A stretch of 64,000 nucleotides of DNA, from contig JAJFPB010000004.1 in assembly GCA_020881915.1 (NCBI GenBank), positions 1,922,001-1,986,000 of the forward strand, written 5' to 3'. Under the pieces are notes generated by a model. It had not been told where the DNA came from. It worked only from the letters and a program-made list of their open reading frames with translations, and ran no database searches. A program made the translations under genes and the position numbers. Positions 56,541-64,000 of this stretch are shown piece after piece (position 1 is the first letter of the stretch; each line of letters begins with the position of its first letter). The stretch comes from Paramyrothecium sp. XJ0827 (lineage: Eukaryota > Ascomycota > Sordariomycetes > Hypocreales > Stachybotryaceae).

Positions 56541-58542
56541 ATGGGCTTCACTTGGCCGACCTCGTGCGCCAGGCTGGCGACAGCCTTGGCGGTGGCCGTG
56601 GTCTTACCAGTTACGGCATATGACCTGGATCCAGATTCGCCAGGTAAGTTAGTCGCATACCATGGACCCCTGCGAGCCTCCACAATGCCAAGTCATGCAC
56701 GAGACTGGGATCTAATCAGATTCACCATCCATAGCATCCGTCAAGACGACTGCCAAGCAGATGGCCGACGACATGCTCTCTTTCTACCAAGGCGACGAGC
56801 CCGGCCACACCCCCGGGCTGTTACCTGATCCATATTACTGTAACTAAACCCCCAAATCTGACAATGACCGAATGCCCAGAACCGGTAGTGACCATTTTGC
56901 AGGGTGGGAAGCCGGCGCTATGTTAGGCGCCCTCGTGGAGTATTGGTTTTACACAGGCGACGAAGCCTATGTGGACCTCACCCAGAGAGGGCTTCTGCAC
57001 CAAGTCGGCGACTACAATGATTACATGCCGGTGAACCAAACACGGACCGAGGGCAACGACGACCAGGGTTTTTGGGGCCTCGCTGTCATGTCCGCTGCCG
57101 AGTACAACTTTCCCCATGCACAGCCCGATGAACCACAATGGCTAGCACTCGCGCAAGCCGTCTTCAACACACAGGCCGCCAGATGGGACACGGAGCATTG
57201 CGGCGGTGGATTGCGATGGCAGATCTTCCAATGGAACAACGGGTATGACTATAAGAACTCGATCTCTCAGGCCTGCTTTTTTGCGCTCGGTGCGCGTCTC
57301 GCTCTGTACACGGGCAACCGGTCATACGCAGACTGGGCTGACAAGAGCTGGGATTGGATGATAGGTGTCAAGTTCATCGATGAGAATTGGTACGTCTACG
57401 ACGGCGCGCACATTCCAACGAATTGCACGAATATAGTTCCGTTTCAATTCACCTATAATGCTGGCGGCTTCATCCTTGGCGCCGCTGCCATGTACAATTT
57501 TACAGAAGATCAAGTCTGGAAGGACCGGTTGGACAATCTCTTGCAAGGGGCAAAGGTTTTCTTCACAGGGCCAGACAAGAACATCATGGAGGAAGTTGCA
57601 TGCGAATCCGTCGACCGGTGCAATCTCGACCAACAATCCTTCAAAGCCTACCTGAGCCGTTGGCTTGCGACCATTACGAAGTGGGCGCCTCATACGCGCG
57701 ACTTCGTGCTGCCATATCTCCGCGCATCAGCTGTTGCCGCTGCTAAGCAATGTGTGGGAGGCGCCAACCAACGCATGTGCGGCTTGAAGTGGAATCAAGA
57801 TAAATACGACGGTTCGACTGGGGTTGGCCAGCAGATGGCTGCTATGGAGGTCACGCTTTCGTGCATGATTGACCAACGCAAACCTGCATTGACGGCCGAC
57901 ACGGGAGGCACGAGTAAAGGCAATCCTGGAGGAGGAGGAGATGATATTGGACGTCAGACGCCCACGGAGAACTTCGGACCCATCACAGCCGGTGATAGAG
58001 TAGGGGCCGCCTTCCTCACTATGGGAGTAATTATAGCTCTCATAACTGGCATTGTGTGGATGCTAGTTGATGAAATGTCAGAGAAGAGTACCTTTCAACA
58101 AATCAAGAGCCTTTTCGTCGCGGCCTCTACTGCTACAGCTGCTGGGGGAGCCGCTGCCGCTGCCGCTGTTCGCCGAAAGGATCACGACGGGGAGATTTAC
58201 GACGAGAAAGGAAAATCAGTGGTCAAAGACGCTAGTGCTTCTCCTAGTACCCCCAGTGGCTCAGATGTCAGCCAATGCTCAGATCAGATCTTCTATCCCG
58301 GGCAAGCTCATGTAGGGCATTCATCGCAGCAGCGACGCCTCTCCAACATGCCTCGAGGCTGGCCACACAATCCATCTTTGAGGAATAGGAGCTCGGGAGA
58401 AGCTCAAGTGTTTCGATCGCAGTCGATGCGCGAGATTACACCCGTGGCTGAGAATGAATCTACCAACCCTAAGAGTCGATTACCGCCAAATCGATTGTCA
58501 CGATTGAAAGCCTCGACAGCACCGTCAGCAAGACCTACATGA
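56541..58542 (+). CDS. GH76 Dfg5/Dcw1-type mannosidase/transglycosylase, membrane-anchored
   Basis: Three exons, 56541-56643, 56735-56839 and 56903-58542, give 615 residues with all frames closing. Dfg5/Dcw1 proteins are thought to move GPI-mannoproteins from lipid to wall glucan. A signal peptide is present (FTWPTSCARLATALAVAVVLP...AYD). The catalytic domain shows LLPDPYYWWEAGAMLGAL across the exon 2/3 junction, GLLHQVGDYNDYMPVNQ and the catalytic aspartate pair D122-D123 in EGNDDQGFWGLAVM. Further on come CGGGLRWQIF and NSISQACFFALGARLA. Instead of a GPI signal, a membrane helix lies at about 434-458 (AAFLTMGVIIALITGIVWML) and a 157-residue Ser/Ala/Arg-rich cytoplasmic tail follows. Yeast Dfg5 and Dcw1 are GPI-anchored, so the tail is a notable difference, though related forms occur in filamentous fungi. 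Confidence 0.92.
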
Positions 58543-58957
58543 AGTGTCTCTTCTCCCCCCTCTTCACTGAAAGTGCTGTTGTCATTCCATCTCGGATAGT
58601 CTCCTGCTTTGCCAAATTAGAGTATACATTGTATCACTAGGTACACGGAGTCTGGCGCGAAAAGGGAAGACATGACACATGGACAAAGGAAGTTTGCGTG
58701 TTTGAGGCTGGCAACTTGGGCAGCTGACCTGCTGGATAAGAATTAATCTGGGTCAATAGTTCGGTATAGGGTTACGTATATAATCTAGTCCTACTTAATG
58801 TATGTATAACTATTATCTCGAGGTCTGAAGCAGTGATTAGGCCCTTAGCTCAAAGCATATAGTTGAATGATGGCTCGTCACCCCCTGATGAAATATCTGC
58901 CCGAAAATGAGGAGCTCAAGCGGTTCTTAGTTTAGGTATTCATTCTGCCTCAATCCC
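58543..58957. other. Intergenic, convergent 3' ends
   Basis: 415 nt between the GH76 stop (+) and the NmrA-like stop (-). AT-rich, probably 3' UTRs. No gene seen. Confidence 0.65.
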
Positions 58958-59875
58958 TTATTGGTACGTTGCTAGAACGCGATCCCTTTCTCTCACTAGG
59001 AATGCATCCACAGAGCTCAATGGGACGCCCCAGCTTTCTACCTTTTCCATGTCGACGAACTTGACCATATCGCGCATCATAAGCTGGCCTTGTATGAAGG
59101 GATTAGTAGCCAACTGGGATTTGATGTCCTGATCATTCATGTAGGCCGCTGTCAGGGTTCGCCCGATCGCTGCTGAGAATTTGGCCAGAACTTGATCAGC
59201 GGTCAGAAACTCATCCGCGTAATTGATCTCCTGGGCGTGGAATCTGACGGGGTCGAGGAAAGCCGCAGTCGTAAAGTTGCCGATTGTAAGGCTGTCAATG
59301 TATGGGAGAATTGTGTCTTTCCTTACAGCCGTCTCCCAGACGCCTCGTTCGGTCAGACTGGGATACATTGACACGGCAGGTTTGATGTAGTTTGTCACGA
59401 AGACGCCTGGACGTAAAAGTGTCCAATACTCAAAGCCGGCATTGCGGACTTCGTTCTCGATAGTTTGCTTGGACAGTATGAAGGTGGCAGCAAGACATTT
59501 TGGGTCCCATTTCTCCAACCTCTCAGGTGCATTAACGGCAATGCCCGAGGAGTATATGATATGGCTCACCCCCGCAGCGTGAGCGACAGCAAAGATAGAC
59601 TTGGCCCAGCGAAGTTCAGCCTGGAAGTCGTTGAAGTCAGGCATGAAGTTGATAAAGACTGCGGAACATCCAGCCATGGCTGATTCGAGGGCCTTCGTAT
59701 TGTCGTAATCACCAACCCAAAGCTTCACGCCCAGGGCTTGCATATCTTGAGCATTGGCTGACTCGATATTACGGGCAAGGGCATGAACTTCTGCACCTGC
59801 GGCTCTAAGCTGCCGGGCAACTGCACCGCCTTGGATGCCTGTGACGCCACAGACGAAGACTGTCAGCGAAGACAT
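58958..59875 (-). CDS. NmrA-like NAD(P)-binding protein
   Basis: A single exon of 305 codons. Short-chain-dehydrogenase-type Rossmann fold: the dinucleotide motif GVTGIQG is at about 10-16 after a hydrophobic strand (LTVFVCG). It is followed by ARNIESANAQDMQALGVKLWVGDYDN, the pattern that distinguishes NmrA-like proteins. Then come FINFMPDF and HIIYSSGIAVN. The Tyr-x-x-x-Lys pair of active dehydrogenases is not obvious, so it may be a redox sensor or an atypical reductase. NmrA itself represses the GATA factor AreA and binds NAD(P). The gene is divergently transcribed from a Zn2Cys6 factor 500 nt away, so shared control or a regulator/corepressor pair is plausible but unproven. Confidence 0.88.
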   Translation of the reverse strand: MSSLTVFVCGVTGIQGGAVARQLRAAGAEVHALARNIESANAQDMQALGVKLWVGDYDNTKALESAMAGCSAVFINFMPDFNDFQAELRWAKSIFAVAHAAGVSHIIYSSGIAVNAPERLEKWDPKCLAATFILSKQTIENEVRNAGFEYWTLLRPGVFVTNYIKPAVSMYPSLTERGVWETAVRKDTILPYIDSLTIGNFTTAAFLDPVRFHAQEINYADEFLTADQVLAKFSAAIGRTLTAAYMNDQDIKSQLATNPFIQGQLMMRDMVKFVDMEKVESWGVPLSSVDAFLVRERDRVLATYQ

Positions 59876-60375
59876 GGTGTAGTCGACTTTATGAGTTGAA
59901 TTAGACTGAAATGAATTGAGTATCTGCCTCTTCCGAGATTAGTAGCACCTGGGCTTGATTTTTTAAATGGGGTGGTATTACTGTCAGATATGAGCACGTT
60001 CATTGCGTACTTATACCCAATATGAAGGGCTGACATATTTGTAAGTCGGCGCGGGTTTGGAGCGGGTGCTCCACGCCCGGCGGAGTTCCGCGCGACCCGC
60101 TTATCCCGAATTGGGTCCTTTCCTTCAACAACCTCAAACCGGACGGATGACTTATTCTTTGCAACCTTGCCTGTCAGCCAGTTCTCTGAACAGCGCTGTG
60201 AAATTTTCCATATGTTACATGACATCGTAATAATATCTTAACACGCTTCCTAGCACTTTTACCTTGAAACTGTGCCCTACGACCCATTGCGGACCCGCCT
60301 GTGCGACGGTTTAAAACCAGGGGTATCGAAGGCCAGTCCCTCCAAGATTAGGGACCCCGACAGGCTTGGTACAGC
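59876..60375. other. Divergent promoter between NmrA-like and Zn2Cys6 genes
   Basis: 500 nt shared by the two start codons. It contains the perfect palindrome described separately (60080-60091) in a CG-rich island (about 60050-60110) flanked by AT-rich sequence. Both promoters must lie here. Confidence 0.65.
60080..60091. promoter_or_regulatory. Candidate Zn2Cys6 operator, CGG palindrome
   Basis: GCGGA-GT-TCCGC is a perfect inverted repeat with a 2-nt centre, equivalent to CGG-N4-CCG. Dimeric Zn2Cys6 factors bind paired CGG triplets with a factor-specific spacing. It lies 285 nt upstream of the Zn2Cys6 gene start and 205 nt upstream of the NmrA-like start. Autoregulation or joint control is inference. 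Confidence 0.45.
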
Positions 60376-61685
60376 ATGTCCCTCACATCGCGTGAGCGCG
60401 GAAACCCGCCTCCACGGCGGAAGTCCTGCTCGGCCTGCATCAAGGCCAAGCGCCGCTGTGACAGTGCTAAACCCGCATGCCTCCGCTGCCACCAGAGACG
60501 GATTGTGTGCGAATACGCGCCGCAGAGCAGAACTGCCCATCGCAACGGCACTTCGCTGGACACCATACAGCCAGTTCTACTGGAAAAAGACGCGTTGCCA
60601 GAAATCATGATCATCTCGGACCTTGCTGCGAATGATTGCCTGTCCCTTGATTTGGACAATGTCGGGACACCACCCTTGGATAATGACCCCTTATCCTTTA
60701 CCATCGATCCGAATGAGATGCTTTTGATCCAGCAATCATCCAAGTTGGCACCGCCCACTACGGCGGAGGATTTCCAAATTGTGACCGACGTCATCTCCGC
60801 AAAATTACAGTGGGCTATAGAAGAGATCAAGAGGGCGCCTGCGACCATGATATTGGAGACTCAGACCCCTTGGTGCCACGCGCAGCTATACGCCAGTAGC
60901 ATGCCTCCATCAATGCGCGGTAACTACAAGAATCCCCTACGTCTGCTTGCAAGGTAGACTGAACTGACGTTCATTATTATCGTGTTCTAGATGCGCATGC
61001 ATGCTGTGCTCTGTACCTGGCAAAGAATGCGATGAACGGCCCAGTGATTCTACGATCAATCGAGGCCCATGTACAGAACATACAAGATGGGCCACCGCCT
61101 TCCACTCCACTCGAATCTCTTGCACAGACCCAAGCGCTCTTGTTATGCCAAATCATCCGACTGTTCGACGGTGACATAACCGCGCGAGCATCGGCGGAGC
61201 GTCTCCTTCCCATGCTTGAAGAATCAGCCATGAACCTATTGGTCTACCTCAACGCTGACCCCGAGCCCGAAACAGTCGCTGGACTCGCGCTTTATCCCCT
61301 GGGTCCCGTCAAGGAATTTTGGTCTGACTGGGTCTTTCAGGAGTCCCTTCGCCGAACACTACTTTTCGCCTTCTTTTTTGTCCAGTTGTACCGTCTGATG
61401 ACCGGTCAAAAGGGTTTACACTGTGATGGAAGGCTGGGCCTCTGCCACTCCTGGACTTTGTCCGCCCACTTGTGGAAAGCGCAGACGCCAATAGAGTTTG
61501 CAAAAGCCTGGAGAGACAAGAAGCACTTCGTTGTGACAAATGCGCAATTTAACATGGTGCTGCAAGAGGCCCAGGCTGATGACGTGGACTCGTTCGGCAA
61601 GATCTTTATCTCAAGTCTGCTGGGGATACAAGAGGCAGAGGGCTGGTTCGCCTCTCGTGGTGGTTCACTAGACTACTCCTGTTAA
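60376..61685 (+). CDS. Zn2Cys6 fungal transcription factor
   Basis: Two exons, 60376-60919 and 60991-61685, with a 71-nt intron (GTAACT ... CTGAC ... CTAG), give 412 residues. The donor at 60920 was chosen over one at 60954, because only the first joins SMR to DAHACCALYLAKNAMN, a segment usual in this family, in frame. The DNA-binding cluster at residues 18-45 has the pattern C-x2-C-x6-C-x6-C-x2-C-x6-C (SCSACIKAKRRCDS..., ending CEYA). The acidic N-terminal half (about 60-130) may activate. The C-terminal half is helical, without a full fungal_trans domain, and ends FGKIFISSLLGIQEAEGWFASRGG. Such short factors are often local regulators of a few genes. The divergent NmrA-like gene is the obvious candidate target. 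Confidence 0.88.
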
Positions 61686-62126
61686 ACCGAAGGCCGCGGC
61701 TGTTTTATCCTAGGGAGAGCTATTTTGGGGACAGCAGGAGGTGCAGTTGAGGCATTGTGCACGCCTCAACCACTCGGCCAATCCGACTTCTGGTGACCAT
61801 GCAGATTGAAATTTTATCTTATATCCCTTTCTCACCCATTTCCCACAAATAACATGGACTAAGCCTTTCTTCAGCCGTCATTCACGTATATTGACTTTTC
61901 ACCCCGTTCCCACAAATAAATAAAAAAGCCCATCACAAACCATTCCACTATCACGGGCTTTGGCTACACCTACGACCAATGCACTGCAAGTTGACGTCCC
62001 GACTATCCTTCTCATACTCATTAGGCGAGCACACTCGAGCGCAGCACTGGTCGCTAAAGCCTCGGGTTCACCCTCCTTGAGATGCAAGACAGTTCCGGTA
62101 CAATGAATGGCTGTGTGAGGCCATGA
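61686..62126. other. Intergenic with short direct repeat
   Basis: About 440 nt, AT-rich. The 13-mer TTCCCACAAATAA occurs at 61840-61852 and again at 61907-61919, 67 nt apart and in the same orientation. No gene is seen, though an upstream exon of the next ORF could hide here. Confidence 0.55.
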
Positions 62127-63092
62127 GTTTCCAAGAACGCATTACAGATCCTACTCCAGGCTTTGAAGCTTGCCCCTGAATGCCATGACGCCGGCAACCC
62201 CGATGCCATTCTTGTATCAATCGACTTTGAGATGACAAGAAATCTTACAAACAATTTCTCAGAGGGTGAGGATAGTCAGACCGGCCTTGCAATGTTGGAC
62301 ACGAGAGATTTGCTCCACGCAGATGCAGCCAAGTTAATTTCCACTTACAACTTGATAACTGGATCTTCATCTTATATCACCAAATCGTCCAAGAAGTTTC
62401 TCTCTGGAAGACCATCTACAATCCGGCCATCGGAAATCCTAAAGAACATTACGTCCATCATACCAGAGAATCGACCTGTTATTCTGATTGGGCATGGTGT
62501 TCGAGCCGAGTTAGATATCTTGGCAAGATTAGGATTCAGCTTCATACGACATTGCGTCTCTGGAGTAGTTGAGACGTCAAGCCTTGCTAAAGAGGTTTTT
62601 GACGCTTGGTGGAGCTGCTCACTTGGAGAATTGTTGGTTCTTCTTGGCTGTCCTCATGATCGACTGCATAGTGCTGGAAATGATGCACACTTTACACTGA
62701 GAGCTGCACTTCTTTTGGCGACTCATGGTTATACAGGTCGAAGCCAAGCTACATTGACTACCTTGAGGAATATTTCACTGCGTAAAATCCCTTACCGAAC
62801 AAACCCTGAAGCCCGAGCAGCATTGAAAAAGGAGAAAAGGCGTGCAAAGAGCCGGAAGCACCAGTCAAAATCATGGAGCCTTGATAGGCAAAATGAGATA
62901 CGGGCAGAGCGCGCAGCTAAAAGGCAACTGGCTGCAACTCAGGGCCCCTTCTCACTTCAAGGATATATAGAGCAGCCCGAAGAGGAGCGCTGTCAAAGCA
63001 GATTAAATGACCCTGGGAAAGCCGGGTGTGGCAGAAGAACAAGATCTTATACACAAGAATTCCCCTGCGCTTCAATACTATCGTTGAGTTAA
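62127..63092 (+). CDS. Gfd2/YDR514C-like DEDD-nuclease-fold ORF, start not found
   Basis: The open frame runs from after a stop at 62124 to 63092. The conserved fold reads ILVSIDFEMTRN (first acidic pair), TGLAMLDTRDLL, VILIGHGVRAELDIL (second Asp), ETSSLA, then SLGELLVLLGCPHDRLHSAGNDAHFTLRAALLLA with the late His/Asp. This is the arrangement of DEDDh-type RNase H-fold exonucleases and of yeast Gfd2/YDR514C. A lysine/arginine-rich tail follows. No ATG precedes the first catalytic residues in frame; the only upstream initiator is TTG at 62163, and the first in-frame ATG sits inside the motif. An upstream exon or a decayed copy are both possible. Third positions are A/T-rich and AGA-rich, unlike the neighbours, suggesting transfer, recent duplication or relaxed selection. 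Confidence 0.6.
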   Translation, partial: VSKNALQILLQALKLAPECHDAGNPDAILVSIDFEMTRNLTNNFSEGEDSQTGLAMLDTRDLLHADAAKLISTYNLITGSSSYITKSSKKFLSGRPSTIRPSEILKNITSIIPENRPVILIGHGVRAELDILARLGFSFIRHCVSGVVETSSLAKEVFDAWWSCSLGELLVLLGCPHDRLHSAGNDAHFTLRAALLLATHGYTGRSQATLTTLRNISLRKIPYRTNPEARAALKKEKRRAKSRKHQSKSWSLDRQNEIRAERAAKRQLAATQGPFSLQGYIEQPEEERCQSRLNDPGKAGCGRRTRSYTQEFPCASILSLS

Positions 63093-63429
63093 GGTACCTG
63101 ATTCTAGGGATAGGAATCGGCGAATTTGAACAACGGCAGCCGGGGTACAAAGTAAATTGAATCCCACTCCACTGATTACAGGGAGCTGGTACCTGCTGTA
63201 GGCTAAAAAATTCCCCAGATGGCCGACTCCGGATCCCTAAGCCAATGAGCGGAACAAAGTTTCCCCACTATCATTTACTAGCTGGACCCTTTCTCCATCG
63301 CATTGCGATAACACAACTATCGACTAATATGGCATTTATGGTTTGATTTTGAAACATACGCAGGTTCCCTGCGGACGCCAGAGAAAGTTGCCCGACTACC
63401 CGAGAAGAAGAGTCCACCTAAGGGCGAAA
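63093..63429. other. Intergenic before the last gene
   Basis: 337 nt between two plus-strand ORFs. The last 70 nt look like a purine-rich leader. The rest holds no visible feature. Confidence 0.55.
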
Positions 63430-64000
63430 ATGCCTCTCCGGAAGCTTCAGAAGCATCCTCGTACGGAGGCTCAGGACGATGCATCGCTACTGGCACCTGC
63501 CGCTTACGATGATGATGCCTCTTCCCTCCACAGCCGCAGCGATCAAGACACCGATAGCGAAGATGACGAGCTCCAGCTACGCGCGCGCAACAGCAGAGAG
63601 CTGCGTGCGCATGATAGTCGGGTCCTAATGGAAGAAGAGGAGATGGACCGACTCGTTACCGACAGCCGCCGACAACAAGATCGAAGCCGCCGGGGATCCG
63701 CGCTCGCCGTTCCCAACCCGCTCAAGCTCTTCGGGCGACGGTTGAGCCAAGGCCAAGACTCATTTACTGCAGGGTCGGTTGAAGAGTTCCGGTCGGAGAA
63801 GAGAACAAAGAGGCGGGAGAGGCGCCAACAAAAAAAGCACAAGCTGATGGAGGAAGCTCAGAACGGCGAAGATGGGGAGCTCATGTACGAGATGGAACGG
63901 GGCGGCATCAAAGATGGCAGTTCGACTGGCGACAGTAGCGAGCGCGAGGACAGTGAAGAGGTCGACCGACGAAGGCTTGGTATGATCACCAATGCGCAAA
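63430..64000 (+). CDS. Unknown protein, N-terminal part (runs off the window)
   Basis: The ATG at 63430 opens a frame that stays open to the window end, 190 codons visible. The start MPLRKLQKHPR is basic. Highly charged, low-complexity segments follow: DDDASSLHSRSDQDTDSEDDE, an Arg/Glu-rich stretch (RSEKRTKRRERRQQKKHK), then LMYEMERGG and more acidic clusters. No membrane helix or catalytic motif is reached. Such charged cytosolic leaders often precede a membrane anchor in fungal type II membrane enzymes; a nucleotide-pyrophosphatase-like protein is one guess from the general look. The function cannot be stated. The GC-rich coding character supports a real gene. Confidence 0.6.
   Translation, partial: MPLRKLQKHPRTEAQDDASLLAPAAYDDDASSLHSRSDQDTDSEDDELQLRARNSRELRAHDSRVLMEEEEMDRLVTDSRRQQDRSRRGSALAVPNPLKLFGRRLSQGQDSFTAGSVEEFRSEKRTKRRERRQQKKHKLMEEAQNGEDGELMYEMERGGIKDGSSTGDSSEREDSEEVDRRRLGMITNAQ

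Noticed and set aside
60954..60959. Alternative GTAGAC donor in the Zn2Cys6 gene
   Set aside because: Using it shifts the second exon out of the conserved frame. The GTAACT donor at 60920 keeps it.
1..64000. CRISPR array, prophage, prokaryotic operon or intact transposon
   Set aside because: No regularly spaced repeats, phage genes, terminal repeats or transposase were seen. Spliced eukaryotic genes occur throughout.

Overview
The window is nuclear DNA of a filamentous ascomycete (Pezizomycotina, probably Sordariomycetes; the class is an impression, not shown by the sequence). Reasons: short introns, mostly 50-90 nt, with GT...CTAAC/CTGAC...AG signals; fungus-specific proteins (elongation factor 3, a Zn2Cys6 transcription factor, a CYP52-type P450, fungal wall GH16 and GH76 enzymes); and long GC-moderate intergenic regions. 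I see no operons, CRISPR arrays, rRNA or convincing tRNA genes, and no recognisable intact transposon.

Layout. 1-15.1 kb: the 3' part of a siroheme-synthase gene (MET1-like), a seven-helix ferric-reductase flavocytochrome, MIC19 (mitochondrial MICOS subunit), TYW3 (wybutosine tRNA modification), MET16 (PAPS reductase), SER2 (phosphoserine phosphatase) and a small mitochondrial membrane protein. This part is housekeeping metabolism with a loose sulfur/serine theme. 17-24 kb: ERF2 palmitoyltransferase and translation elongation factor 3. 24.5-42.4 kb: a family-2 glycosyltransferase (24.5-27.5), a membrane-anchored GH16 glucanase-like protein (34.4-36.0) and a fasciclin-domain, probably GPI-anchored protein (41.0-42.4). 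Gaps of 7 kb and 5 kb without credible genes separate them. 46.8-54.3 kb: an RNPS1-like splicing protein, an unknown single-pass membrane protein, a complete CYP52-like P450 and the exocytic v-SNARE synaptobrevin. 56.5-64 kb: a GH76 (Dfg5/Dcw1-type) wall protein with a membrane helix and cytoplasmic tail, a divergent NmrA-like/Zn2Cys6 regulator pair, an AT-rich Gfd2/YDR514C-like nuclease-fold ORF without a visible start, and the 5' end of a further gene.

Working together. Siroheme made by the MET1 product is the cofactor of sulfite reductase, which acts directly after MET16. GT2, GH16, FAS1 and GH76 proteins all act at the cell surface, and ERF2 and synaptobrevin act in membrane and secretory traffic. 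These are functional affinities and do not demonstrate a cluster. All exon models were built by eye from splice signals and frame continuity. Every two- to four-exon model closes in frame, but none has been checked against transcripts.

Most novel-looking items: a GC-AG intron in MIC19; a stop-free terminal intron in the GT2 gene that would give a second C-terminus if retained; the NmrA/Zn2Cys6 pair with a perfect CGG palindrome between them; the start-less AT-rich nuclease-like ORF; and strong G-quadruplex motifs in non-coding DNA.
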